Positions 32,890-43,055 of a stretch of DNA of 64,000 nt are shown in pieces. The notes under the pieces were generated by a model. It was not told the origin of the DNA. It searched no databases and saw nothing but the letters and a program-made list of their open reading frames with translations. The position numbers and the translations under genes are program-made. The stretch comes from Telopea speciosissima (taxonomy: Eukaryota > Streptophyta > Magnoliopsida > Proteales > Proteaceae). Position 1 is the first letter of the stretch, and every line of letters begins with the position of its first letter. The stretch is from positions 15,773,001 through 15,837,000 of the forward strand of contig NC_057924.1 in NCBI RefSeq assembly GCF_018873765.1. Direction: 5' to 3'.

Positions 32890-35625
32890 AGGGTCGACAA
32901 TTTTATCTCTGAATTCTTTGTAACAGGGAAGATGCCTCATTAACTCAATGAAGCCCTGCTCTACCTTATCCCCAAAGTCCAAGCTCCTCAATCTGCTGAT
33001 CAATTAAGGCCCATTAGCCTATGCGGTGTTGCGTCCAAGGTGATCTCAAAGATTCTTCCAAATAGATTGAAGTCTTCCCTCCACTTGCTGATCTTGGATT
33101 CTCAAGCAGCCTTCGTTCCTGATCGCCTGATATCTGACAACATTTTTATGGCTCACGAACTCCATCACTACATCTGGAAGCGAACAAAGGGGAAGAAAAA
33201 GCTAATGGGGATTAAATTGGATATGAAAAAGGCTTTTGATAGGCTAGAGTGGATCTATATTGAAAGAATTCTGCTAAGAATGGGATTCAGTCCTCAATGG
33301 GTTCAGCTTGTCATGGAAACCATCACTACAGTGTCTTATGCGGTGCTTCTGAATGGTGGCGAACGAGGAAAAATTAAACCCTCAAGGGGCATAAGACAGG
33401 GTGACCCACTCTCCCCTTTCCTTTTCATTCTCTGTACCCAGGGTCTAAGTACGTTTTTGCATAAAGCTAAAGCTGAGAAGGGAATCAAGGGCATCAAGGT
33501 CCGAAACAGAACAGAGCCTATAACTCATCTACTGTTTGCCGATGACAGTCTTCTATTCTCTGAAGTCAAGCTTGATGCTATTTATAAGCTCAAAAAGTCT
33601 GTGGACGTTTATTGCAGAGCTAGTGGACAAGCTATAAACCACAAAAAATCCACCATTACTTTTAGCCCAAACACCCACCCTCGAGTTAAGAGATGGTTCT
33701 CGAGGACTCTCAAAATTCCCTACAGTGATGGACCAGGGAAGTACTTGGGCCTGCCCTCTGTGATAGGGGTCGATAAACGGAAAGCTTTCGAGGAAATCAC
33801 CCATAAGACTTGTTGTAAGATCACTAGCTGGAAGCAGAATCTCTTGTCAACAGCAGGTTGCGAAGTGATGTTGAAAGCAGTGGCCAGCTCCCTCTCTACC
33901 TACGCTGGATCTCACTTCCTTCTTCCTTCTTCTCACCACCACAAAGTTCGATCTGATGTGATCAAGTTCTTTTGGGGGCAGAAGGATAAGGAGCATCGCA
34001 TCCCGTGGAGGACACGCCTCACTCAATCGAAAGAGAAAGGAGGCCTAGGATTTCGTGAGCCTCATCTCCAGAACAAAGCCTTACTAGCCAAAGCTGCTTG
34101 GCGCTTATGGTCCAACCCTTCATCTCTATGGGCCAGTTTCCTTAAAGCCATCTACTTCCCAACCACTAATTTCATTGAGGCCAACCTTGGCAATCAGGCA
34201 TCTTGGGCTTAGAAAAGTCTGATGGAAGGCTGGAAAGTGCTTCAAATGAGACTCTTGTGGCAAATTGGCAATGGCGCAAGGGTTCGAATCTGGGGGGATA
34301 ATTGGGTTCCCACCACTGCTGACTTCAAAGTCCAGTCCTCAAAACCTCCTGGGTGCAATCTCTCAACTGTTGCTAAGCTTATTGATCATGGAAATCGAAA
34401 ATGGAAACAAGACATCCTTAATGCGTGGTTCACTCCAGCCGACAAGAAGGAAATTCTCAAAATCCCCCTCAGTTTAATATCCAGAGATGATTAACAAATT
34501 TGGGGCGGGAATAAAGCTGGGAACTTTTCAGTAAAGTCAGCCTATCACCTTCTCATTAATCACAGGAACCACCTCCAAGCTCGCCAAGCTGTAAACTCTA
34601 GACTTAGAGAGTGGGCTGCTATCACTCCTAAAGTTTGGAAATCCATTTGGCATTGCAAGACCTGGCCAAAGATTAAATCTCTGATGTGGCGCACCTGTGC
34701 TCAAGGCCTTCCAACAGCCTCGGACTTGGCCCATCGAAATATCAAGGTAGATCCTGCTTGTAGTCGATGTGGGGAAGCAATAGAAACTTCTGATCATATC
34801 TTCCTCGACTGTCCCTTCGCCAGGGTAGTCTGGTTTGGAAGCCAACTCTCTTACATGGTCCATTCTCAAGTTAGCCCCAAGTTGTCAAATTGGTTGAAAG
34901 GTTGGAACCAAATGGCCTTTCTAGACAAAAATGTCAAAGCTGATTCCCTGAGTCTCAGTTTCTTCCTCTGCTGGTTCCTCTGGATAGTTAGGAACGACCT
35001 TTGCTTCAATCAAAAGAATTGAAAACCTGAGGAAGTCTTCCTTCAAGCTCAATGGGCTTTTGAAGAGTTCACCACTGCCAGTAAGTCTCTTCCTTCGACG
35101 CCTCAGCAGCCCTCAAACAAGCCTACTCACTAGGAGCCTCCACCTTCGGGGATTTACAAAATTAACTGCGATGCCTCCTTCCAAGAGGACCTATCTAAAG
35201 GTGGTTTGGGAGTGATTGCCAGGTCCTCCACTGGCGCCCAACAGTTCGCAGTCTCATCTCCTGTCTTCTTTGAAGAAGTCAACCTTGGCGAAGCTCTCTC
35301 TATCAGGCTTGGACTGTAGCACTCTCTACAACACAGTCTTCCCAAAGTTCAGATTGAATCGGACTGCCAAGAGATTATAGGATTTCTTCATGATCAATCC
35401 TTGACCTTCCTAGCACACTTGGAGCATGTTTTGCAAGATATCCACTACTTGGCCTCTAAATTCTCTGAATGTAGTTTTGTGTTTATACCCAGAGAAGTGA
35501 ACTGTTTAGCTCACAATCTGGCTCGAAAGGCCCTGTCTCTAGGGGAGGAGACTGTTTTGCCACATTTCACTCCTTGGCTCCACAATCTTTGTGTAAGTGA
35601 AGCCTTGTGTCTTTCCCACCAATAA
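32890..35625 (+). pseudogene. LINE ORF2 (RT to RNase H), six in-frame stops
   Basis: RT begins near LYLIPKVQAP...LRPISLCG. It shows QAAFVPDRLISDNI, KLDMKKAFDRLEW (first Asp), SRGIRQGDPLSPFLF and the catalytic LLFADDSLLF. After RT are the typical WLTQSKEKGGLGFR-type thumb and zf-RVT segment (SRCGEAIETSDHIFLDC). The RNase H starts INCDASF and ends IPREVNCLAHNLARKAL. In-frame stops lie at 32941, 34210, 34492, 35020, 35131 and 35317. The ones at 34210 and 35131 stand where Trp is expected. The frame itself never shifts, so substitutions and not indels killed it. Confidence 0.88.
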
Positions 35626-35651
35626 ACTCTTCTTTACCAAAAAAAAAAAAA
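32890..35651 (+). mobile_element. 5'-truncated L1-type LINE with poly-A tail
   Basis: RT, a zinc-knuckle region and RNase H are all in one frame, followed by AATAAACTCTTC and an A run at 35638-35651. The endonuclease half is missing, as usual for 5'-truncated LINE insertions. It begins about 80 bp after the Pack-MULE's right target duplication. I could not find its own target duplication. Confidence 0.88.
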
Positions 35652-36340
35652 GTGAAGTTTCAGGACTGAAACATAAACAATTTTTGCCAGCCGAATTGCA
35701 TCTCATGCCCTTTCATTTTTGAGAAAAAGAATGCTAGCCGATCTTGTAACTCTTGTGCACCGACTTAGGAATGCGTGAAGTTATTGTTACTCCCCTATGA
35801 AATCGAAAATCTCATCCATATTGATGTCTGTGTGCACGTTATCATTGGCCATAGCGTTGGTCAAGGGCTACACGCCCAGATAGCGATCTCTTGCCCTTTC
35901 TCTTTATATTAAACCCTAAATTTCAATCGACTCAAATGATATATAACTCGGTCCATTTAGTGGTATATATGCAAATGCAACCCCAAGGGTGAGCAAAACA
36001 TTTAAAATGTGCTAAAATCTAGGAATGGAGAATTGATTCCAAGATTGTGGATCCAAAGGTTGGATTAAAATCCTCTCCAATTCCTTGTGTTATCGAAAAT
36101 GCAAACTGTAATTTGAATTTTAAAAGTTTGAATTCTCACCTGAATAGATCCACAGATAATGTATCCGTTCAGGGTAGTTTCACTCCATCAAAATAGCCGG
36201 AGTTTAAGTCCATCTGAAACTCCTTCTCTTGTAACTGATTTGTATTGTGAATTATAAATATAAATACAAACATAATCCCATCGCATAAGACGATAAGGGA
36301 AAGCTTACCACTCAAGCTCAAACTCTTACACCTTGATTAC
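35652..36340. other. No gene; one weak foldback
   Basis: 35725-35900 has the foldback-family layout (GAAAAAGAATGCTAGCCGATC ... GCCCAGATAGCGATCTC). The remainder to 36340 is unremarkable. Confidence 0.4.
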
Positions 36341-36348
36341 CGATTGGG

Positions 36349-36503
36349 GTGCAGTTCGGGGTTGAGAGGTCGACACCTGACAAACGTGACAACCAATGGT
36401 CCGAGGTTGATTGAGTCCCTTTTCTTTTTTCTCTTTCTTCTCGAGCTCGCCACCGTTGGATGTCGCACTTGTCAGGTGTTGAGCTCTCAGCCCCGAACTG
36501 CAC
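36349..36503. mobile_element. Foldback element
   Basis: GTGCAGTTCGGGGTTGAGAG and CTCTCAGCCCCGAACTGCAC are inverted copies, and pairing goes on through GTCGACACCTGACAA / TTGTCAGGTGTTGAG. The stem is about 50 bp and the centre is pyrimidine-rich. No target duplication was identified. Confidence 0.7.
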
Positions 36504-36574
36504 TTTTAGGGAAATGGAGAGGATTTTTTTTGTCCAAAGGTGTAGAGGAGGTGGAATATGTAAAATGACAAAAC

Positions 36575-37252
36575 TAGGGGTGAAACAGAGTCGGGTTGGA
36601 TCGGGTTTTTTAAAACCCTAGCCAAACCTTGAGTCCTCTTAGCTCAACCCAAGCCCAACTGGGCCCTAAGTCAGGCTGAGATATCTCAACCTAGGCCTAA
36701 CCCTGCCAATCTCAGCCCAACCCATCCAGGCCCTGATTGGCCCTAATCTGGCCGGGTTGGCCCTGCTTTACCTTTATTTTTTGCAAGGGCCTTGTGGGCC
36801 CTGACTTGCCCTGCTTTTTTGCCATTTACATCGTTCTATGCATTAAAAACATGCGACACATGTGATTGGGTATTGGTTAGTTTCATACTCAATTGACTAT
36901 TAGATTTTTCTTTCGAATAAAAACTTAGCCCAATCTTAAAATTGTAAATCTTTTCATTCAATAGATAATTATAATTAGCCTTTTTTTTGGAAAACCAATA
37001 AATAAGTAGATACTAAACAAAAATATCGCAAAATGTAAACAATATATTGTAAAGCATAACCTAACATAGAGTTCTACCAAAGGGTCAGGCCGGGCTAGGC
37101 TTAGCCCGAGGCCTCAACCCTGGCCCAACCCGACCCTGACCCAGCGCCTGAAAATTTAAACCTTAACCAGCCCTCAAGGTTGAAAAATCCAGCCCAGGCC
37201 TTATACGGGTTCAGGGCGGGCTCGAGCCGACAGGGCCAAACTTACACCCCTA
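36575..37252. mobile_element. hAT-type non-autonomous element, GGCCC-rich interior
   Basis: It starts TAGGGGTGAAAC and ends CTTACACCCCTA. The flanks GACAAAAC (36567-36574) and GAAAAAAC (37253-37260) match at 7 of 8. The interior has many CCCAACCC/GGGTTGGG and GGCCC words and two halves that are complementary in composition. A shorter relative lies at 53284-53490. Confidence 0.8.
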
Positions 37253-37331
37253 GAAAAAACCCAATTTTCGGCAAATATCCCAATTTCTTTCTCACGTTTA
37301 TGCAATCGCCCCAACAAAATGCACTATATAG

Positions 37332-38490
37332 CATAGTTGGAAAACTAGGTTTTGACTTGGCCGAGTCACTCGAGTCGAGTCAAAATTTTGGGAAACCTAG
37401 TCAAGAGTCCCATAGACTTGGCCAGGGTGAAAAATAACACGACTCAGTGATGAATCGTCCAAGTCAAGTAAGACTCGGTTTTTTACCCGAATCACTGTTA
37501 ACTAGTTGAGTCGTGTCAATTTTTAAAATACATAAATGACCACTTAAGTAGATGACTATTGAGGGAATACATCAATAATGTAATAGATAATACCTAATAA
37601 ATGTAAAACTAAAACTTAAACATACATGAAAAACAGTGAAGACCAAACAAATACTCCTCAGGTCCCTTGACTCCCTTCTCCGTAGGGGTGTCAATGGGCC
37701 AGGCTTGGCCTTAACCCTAGCCCAACTCTAGGAGCCTTAACCTAACCCCAAGCCCAGCCCTACCCTATCAAGGCCAAGTATACCCTCAACCCAACTCGAC
37801 CCTAGCAAGGTTTTCCCAAGCACGGCACACCCGAATTGGCTCTAATGGCCCATTGAATAGTGAAATTAACAAAGCCCATCATGGCATCACAACCCACTTA
37901 ACAAAGCCTCAGCCCACTTTATACATATTAATGTATATCAAAACCCACTTAGCAACGCCCCAACCCACTTTATGATGTGTTATATAATATATTAATGTAC
38001 TATATTAATATATATCTAATAAATATTATATATTATATAATACATTAATATAGGGTTGGGCTGGTCCTGCAAGGGCCAAGGCCTCAACCTAGGCCCGACC
38101 CGGTCCTGTCAAGGCCTAGCAATTGTGAAATCCAGCCTGACCTTCCCTTATCCCCAGGCCTAGCCCAACCCTGTCCGAGCTCAGGGCGGGTTAAGTCGGG
38201 ATGGCTGTGTTTTTTTAACACCTCTACTTCTCCACAACCCCTCAACTTCCCATTGCAACTCTCTCTCTCTCAATCTGGAAACTTAAGGTACAATTTTGCT
38301 TGTTTTGATGCATTTGCTTTGAGTTTGTGGATTTTATTTATTTTTTTGGTAAAAGCTTTGAGTTTGTGGATGGGACAACTATTTATTGTACTTAAAAAAA
38401 AATGATTCGATCTGACCTGGTTTGACCAAGCTGAGTCACCAGGTTTTGTAAAAAGCGAGTTAAATAAAAAAACCTGATTTTCCAACTATG
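37332..38490. mobile_element. hAT-type element with CATAGTTGG ends
   Basis: It starts CATAGTTGGAAAACTAGGTT and ends AACCTGATTTTCCAACTATG (inverted). The flanks CTATATAG and CTATATAA match at 7 of 8. The interior has GAGTC/GACTC words and is interrupted by the element at 37683-38226. It shares the CATAGTT end type with 51218-52483. Confidence 0.82.
37683..38226. mobile_element. hAT-type element nested in the CATAGTTGG element
   Basis: It starts TAGGGGTGTCAATGGG and ends TTAACACCTCTA. The flanks CTTCTCCG (37675-37682) and CTTCTCCA (38227-38234) match at 7 of 8. The interior is rich in AGCCC/GGGCT words with an AT-only centre at about 37985-38050. Confidence 0.85.
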
Positions 38491-38498
38491 CTATATAA

Positions 38499-38635
38499 GG
38501 GGCGCTGTTCTTTGTGCCGCAGCACAGCCTACGCCCAGACACATGGGGGTGGGCACAATGACCAACCTGCCCCCCTGCATAGGCTGCCCATGTGCCTGGG
38601 CGCAGGCTGCACTGCGACACAGAGAACATTCTCCC
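38499..38635. mobile_element. Foldback element
   Basis: The arms TGTTCTTTGTGCCGCAG..ACAGCCTACGCCCAG and CTGGGCGCAGGCTGCACTGCG.CACAGAGAACA pair around CATGGG..CCCATG. A 7-of-9 flank match (TGCTATATA / TAGTATATA) is possible. It lies about 125 bp downstream of the NCS-like gene's stop codon. Confidence 0.7.
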
Positions 38636-38759
38636 ATAGTATATACACGGACTTTAATTAACATACATTTATTTCAATAACATTATTGGTAATAAAAGTT
38701 TAACCAGACGAAGCCCCTTCCCATATAAGAAAAGAATATTCAAATATGTTATAGACTTC

Positions 38760-40607
38760 TTAGGTTTTCCCAACATTCTCCACAACATAGCTTGCAATTG
38801 CTTTTGCCATTCCCCACATCAAATTACCATTGACAAGAAAAGCCTTTCCTTCTAACTTGTCATCAATCTCGAAAGCCATGGTTGATCTAATGATGCATGA
38901 ATGTTCATCTTTCTCAATAATTTTGAAGTAATACTCAAATGAATCAAAACCCATATCAAGATATCCACCTTCAATTTGTTTCACAACTCTCAGACGTTCC
39001 TGGTTGTCTATCTTCACAAATACCTCCTTCCAGCTGCGTGGCTCTGGTAACCCTATTATCATCATCAACATTAATGGAAGCAAATAATTAATGTTATTAT
39101 TGTACTTCAATTCTCAAGATGGGGTTGTTCAGGGTGGGTACCTGGTGGAATAACCTCACCTGACCAACCCAACAAATCCTTACCATACCCAAACCAGAGG
39201 CAAAGGCGTAGGGTGGGTAACTACTTTAGTCCACACCATTGCAATCCAAAGTTTTGGGTCAATGTTGGGCTTTCTATGACCTATAGACTGCCAAAATGGG
39301 CTCACAAGGTAGCCCGCTGAAGGTTGGGAATTGGGCTTTTGTGTTCTAGGATCAGACTAGGGTGTCAAATTTGGGATCGACCCGATCCAAATCGAAATGG
39401 TCCAGTCCAAACCAAGCGGAGGCCTTATTCCCAATAAGGCCGCCTTTGGATTCAGGTATTGCAACCCCGAAACTGAACCTCGCCGAAAATCGGAAGAACC
39501 TGACACCGAACTGAAAACCTGGACCAGAAACCAAACCAAACCGATACACCCTGATAAGAAACCAATAACAGGCTCAAAATCATTAAAAAATTAGATTTCC
39601 CATTATTTTGTATAAATATACATGTTAAGCCAAACCCAAATCGATCCAATAACAAACCAATATGAACCTGAAACTCAAACCGAACTGAACATTCTTTTTT
39701 CGCTCACTTCCCCTCTACTAAGCCTTGAACCCATGACCTTTGGTTAAGCATGTGAATATTTCACCGTCGAAGTTAAAAGGATACTGCTAACCGAACTTTC
39801 CTTATTGGTTTGGTTTCGCATTCACCATTTCCACACTGAAACTGATTCAACCTTAATAGACAACCCGAACAAACCGATTACCACCCCTAAACAAGGTTTC
39901 AATAATCGGTATCAGGGTGTCGGTATCTGGATCGACCGTATTGGTCTAGATCGGCTCTGTTTTCATTACAAAATAGTTTTTTTCTCATGTTTACTCGTCC
40001 ATACCGATCTACGGTTAGGGATCAATATCAATCTTCACCGATACCTATACAAATCGGCCAGACTGGCCAATTCAATACCGATTCCTCAAACCATGCTCCT
40101 AGATCAGAGGCCTATGCCTGGGGGAGAATACAATCTTGGGTAGGGTTTTGAAAAAACAGAATCGTATAGGGCGAATCAGCCGTTCCGAATGAACCCGATC
40201 CCAATTCAAGCCTCTTGGAATTGGCCTCTCCATACAGCTTCTTAGGGTTTCGGCCAATCCAACCTGATTCCGGATTTTAAAACCCTAATCTCTGGTCAGA
40301 TCCATCACTTCACTAGCAAGCAGATCTGTAGATAATACCATGAGAGTTTCTCCATTCACTTGTAATAATAAAGATAACAGAAACGTGCAAATAATCAGAA
40401 TATACATATATGAGAAGTTGTGTTACCTTGAGCAAGCACGATATGTATGGTAGTGCCGGCACCCCCATTGCCATTCATTTCAATCTTTTCAGTAACACCA
40501 GGGTAGATTTTAGCAAGAATAGTTGGCAACTCTGGTGAACTATATATCTTCCACACTTCTTCAGCAGAAGCGCCTACGTCCAGCTCGTATGATAGTCTCC
40601 CACGCAT
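38760..40607 (-). CDS. Norcoclaurine-synthase-like PR10/Bet v 1 protein, two exons
   Basis: Exon 1 is 40607-40427 and exon 2 is 39052-38760. The donor is CAAG/GTAACA and the acceptor ATAATAG/GG; the phase joins as Gln60-Gly61. The product is 157 residues, normal for the family. ATG at 40607 is chosen because the open frame further upstream has only a TTG. Visible features are MRGRLSYELDVGASAEEVWK, the glycine loop GNGGAGT (46-52) and QIEGGYLDMGF (87-96). This is the Bet v 1 fold of the (S)-norcoclaurine synthase-like group, which binds small hydrophobic ligands. In characterised NCS a catalytic Lys precedes SS(T); the aligned stretch here is CIIRST, so that Lys seems to be Arg. Genuine NCS activity is therefore doubtful. 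The 1374-bp intron contains several inserted repeats. Confidence 0.87.
39358..39889. repeat. Degenerate hAT-type repeat in the intron
   Basis: It starts TAGGGTGTCAAATTTGGG and may end CACCCCTA at 39889. Complementary AACCGAA/GGTTTC words lie between. The flanks do not match, so either end may be wrong. Confidence 0.45.
39892..40095. mobile_element. hAT-type MITE in the intron
   Basis: It starts CAAGGTTTCAATAATCGGTA and ends TACCGATTCCTCAAACCATG (inverted). The flanks CCCCTAAA and CTCCTAGA match at 6 of 8. Confidence 0.65.
40141..40287. mobile_element. Short hAT-type MITE in the intron
   Basis: 147 bp starting TAGGGTTTTGAAAA and ending TTTTAAAACCCTA. The flanks ATCTTGGG and ATCTCTGG match at 6 of 8. 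It lies about 140 bp from the splice donor of exon 1. Confidence 0.68.
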
Positions 40608-40664
40608 TTTTTTCTTAAGCTCTTCAAATTTGAGATGTAAGGAAGGTCCCAAAGGTAAACCAAA

Positions 40665-40675
40665 GTTATTTATAA
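40665..40675 (-). promoter_or_regulatory. TATA box of the NCS-like gene
   Basis: The minus strand reads TTATAAATAAC about 58 bp before the ATG at 40607. It is the only good TATA match in the interval before the foldback at 40724. Confidence 0.6.
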
Positions 40676-40723
40676 GGTGAGAGAGAGAGATTAGGGGTAG
40701 TGCCCGCTCGTGAAGAAGATCCT

Positions 40724-40884
40724 GTCAATCCGGGCAGCTGGACTGCATGTGCAGCGCCAGAGGTGAGGTAGTGCGTATTGATCGTCTTACCCTTGTTCGG
40801 TTAAAACATTTGGGTAGGGGTAAGGTGGTAAATGCACACTGCCTCACCTCTGGCGTTGCACATGCAGCCCTGCCCGGATTGACT
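40724..40884. mobile_element. Foldback element in the NCS-like gene's proximal promoter
   Basis: GTCAATCCGGGCAG...CTGCATGTGCAGCGCCAGAG and its reverse CTCTGGCGTTGCACATGCAG..CTGCCCGGATTGAC form a stem of about 55 bp. It begins about 50 bp upstream of the TATA box. No target duplication was confirmed. Confidence 0.75.
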
Positions 40885-41520
40885 GAACCATTGATTGTGG
40901 CGTTTTTTTCCAACCCAATGAACCATTGATTTGGAAGATTTGAATCTTTGTCTATATGTGCATTTAATCCAGTCTATCTTTAGAATTTTCTCATAAATGA
41001 AATAAGAAAAGGAAAAAAAATATCACATGTTTTTAGGGATTGGTGGCTAAGAAATAATTCCTAGCGGGTCTATATATCCGTATCTCCCACATGGTAGGTT
41101 AGATGAGGCTGAAATTTTATGGACGGATAGTTTTTAAGGTTTCCTGCTCACATGTTGAGTTTCAATTCAAATAGAATTTGTCCAAGTGACAAATGAAAGC
41201 AGTAACAATATCTAAAACTATCAAAAGAGTACATAACAACAAAGGTATTTGGACAGACATGAGAGTGTCTGCTATAACACAGTGTATATGATTGAATTTG
41301 GAGTTGAAATTTAACAAACATGCTATCCGGATCAACCCGAAAATATTCAAAGTCAGATCTCCGACATCATTTTTCCACAAGGCATATATAATTGCTCAAT
41401 ACTAGAAAATTCTTGGACCCGATGGACTAGGGAGTCTTTTACTAAAATAAGAAAAAAAAAATCAAAATTATGCTTCCAATTCATTGTCACGTCATCTTAA
41501 GTTTTTTATACCAAAAAATT

Positions 41521-41816
41521 TAAAATTTTTTTCTCTTAGGTTCGTTGCTTGGTACCGTTGTCCGGTTCCTCTCGTAGGGGGCAGAAATGACTACTTAACC
41601 CCACTCGAGCAGTGTGTTCGGGCAGAGGGTTAGGTCATCATTTCTGCCCCCTATGAGAGGAATCGGACAACTACCGGTTCCTCTCGTAGGGGGCAGAAAT
41701 GACTACTTAATCCCACTCGAGCAGTGTATTCGGGCAGAGGGTTAGGTCATCATTTCTGTCCCCTATGAAAGGAATCGGACAACTATACCGGGCAGGGAAC
41801 CTGAAAGGATAATGAT
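41521..41816. mobile_element. Mutator-type foldback, internally dimeric
   Basis: It is flanked by CCAAAAAATT at 41511-41520 and 41817-41826. Inverted ends TTTCTCTTAGGTTCGTTGC / GGCAGGGAACCTGAAAGGA enclose two tandem 112-bp units (41562-41673, 41674-41785), each itself a hairpin: CCGGTTCCTCTCGTAGGGGG pairs with CCCCCTATGAGAGGAATCGG. Copy B of the surrounding duplication shows the empty site (TACCAAAAAAATTACC, near 42562). Confidence 0.88.
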
Positions 41817-41827
41817 CCAAAAAATTA

Positions 41828-41852
41828 CCTCTCTCTCTCTCTCTCTCTCTCA
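41828..41852. repeat. CT microsatellite
   Basis: Uninterrupted CT repeat just right of the foldback. Similar CT tracts lie at about 43831-43855 and 62359-62385, and a CCCTCTCT array at about 58037-58074. Confidence 0.9.
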
Positions 41853-43055
41853 TTTTTAGAAAACTCACTCTGTTTTAGGGAACTCTAAATCCTACTAAGA
41901 AATGTATCTTAGAGATTATCCCATTATTAGCTTATTAATATACTTTGTATAAGAAACTTACCTTATAAGGAAGCTCCCCTCTCAGGCTCCAGCTCACTCC
42001 CCCCCCCCCCCCTCCCTTTTTCCACTCTGGCTAGCTCTCCCTCTCTTGCTCCCACTCCCATTCACTCTCCTCCTCTGGCATCCCCCCTCTCCCTCCTCAT
42101 CTTCCTCCCCCTCTCCAACTCTGACCCTCCTCATAGTATAACATCTTGCAAATATCTCGATTTCATGAAGTCTTGAGATGAGACAGTAGGTGATACAGAA
42201 TTTGTGTACAATCTCGTGGTATATTTTGATCTCGGTTCAATGCGAGACCAAACCAAGCTACTAAAAGGCACCCTCAGAGGTGTTTGGCTATACATAAGAG
42301 AGTATGCTATAACATAGGGTATATGATTGATATTGGACTTGAAATTTAACACACGCTATCCAAATCAACCCGTAAATATTCAAAGTCAGATCTAAGTCAG
42401 ATATCCGACATCATTTTTCCACGAGGCATATATAACTGCTCAATACTAGAAAAATCCTTAGACCCGATGGACTAGGGAGTTTAGACTTTAGACTAGACTA
42501 AAATAAGAAAAAAATCAAAATTGTGCTTCTAATAGATTGTCACATCATCTTTATTTTTTATACCAAAAAAATTACCCCTGTCTCTCTCTCTCTCTGGTTC
42601 GTTTTCAGGAAACTTTCTCTGTTTTAGGGAACTCTAAATCCTACTAAGAAATGTATCTCAGAGATTATTCCTGTATTAGTTTGTTAATATACTTTGCATA
42701 AGAAAACTTCCCTTATAAGGAAGCTCCCCTCTCCCTCTCAGGCTTCAGCTCAGTCTCTGCCCCCCCCCCCCCCCTCCATTCTACTCTGGCTACCCCTTTC
42801 CCTCTTGCTCCCACTCCCGTTCATTCTCTTCCTATGGCACTCGCTCCCCCCTCTCCCTCTTCATCTCCCTCCTCTCCAGCTCTGGCCCTCCCCATAGTAC
42901 AAAATCTCAAAAATATCTTGGTTTCATGAAGTCTCAAGACGAGACGGTAGGCGATACAGGATTTGTATAAGATATCGCTATCTCACCAAGATCTCATAGT
43001 ATATCTCGATCTCAGTTCGACACGGGATCAAACCAAGCTATTAAAAGACACCCTC

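Larger units (their letters stand above)
41243..43055. repeat. Tandem duplication of about 0.8-1.0 kb
   Basis: Copy A (about 41243-42275) and copy B (about 42276-43055) share, in the same order, GCTATAACA.AG.GTATATGATTGA, GACCCGATGGACTAGGGAG, AACTCTAAATCCTACTAAGA, a CT- and C-run-rich block and GAGACCAAACCAAGCTA-type ends. The main difference is the foldback at 41521-41816, present only in copy A. No ORF is meaningful; the Pro/Leu frame at 42694-42897 is CT-repeat translation. Confidence 0.8.

Noticed and set aside
32798..35660. Target duplication of the LINE
   Set aside because: I compared the flanks near 32800-32890 and after 35651 and found no convincing match.
40608..40652. Longer start of the NCS-like protein (15 extra residues)
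   Set aside because: It would need a TTG start. The ATG at 40607 matches the family's usual N-terminus.
42694..42897. Pro/Leu-rich open frame
   Set aside because: It is CT- and C-run translation in a tandem duplication, and the other copy has no equivalent frame.
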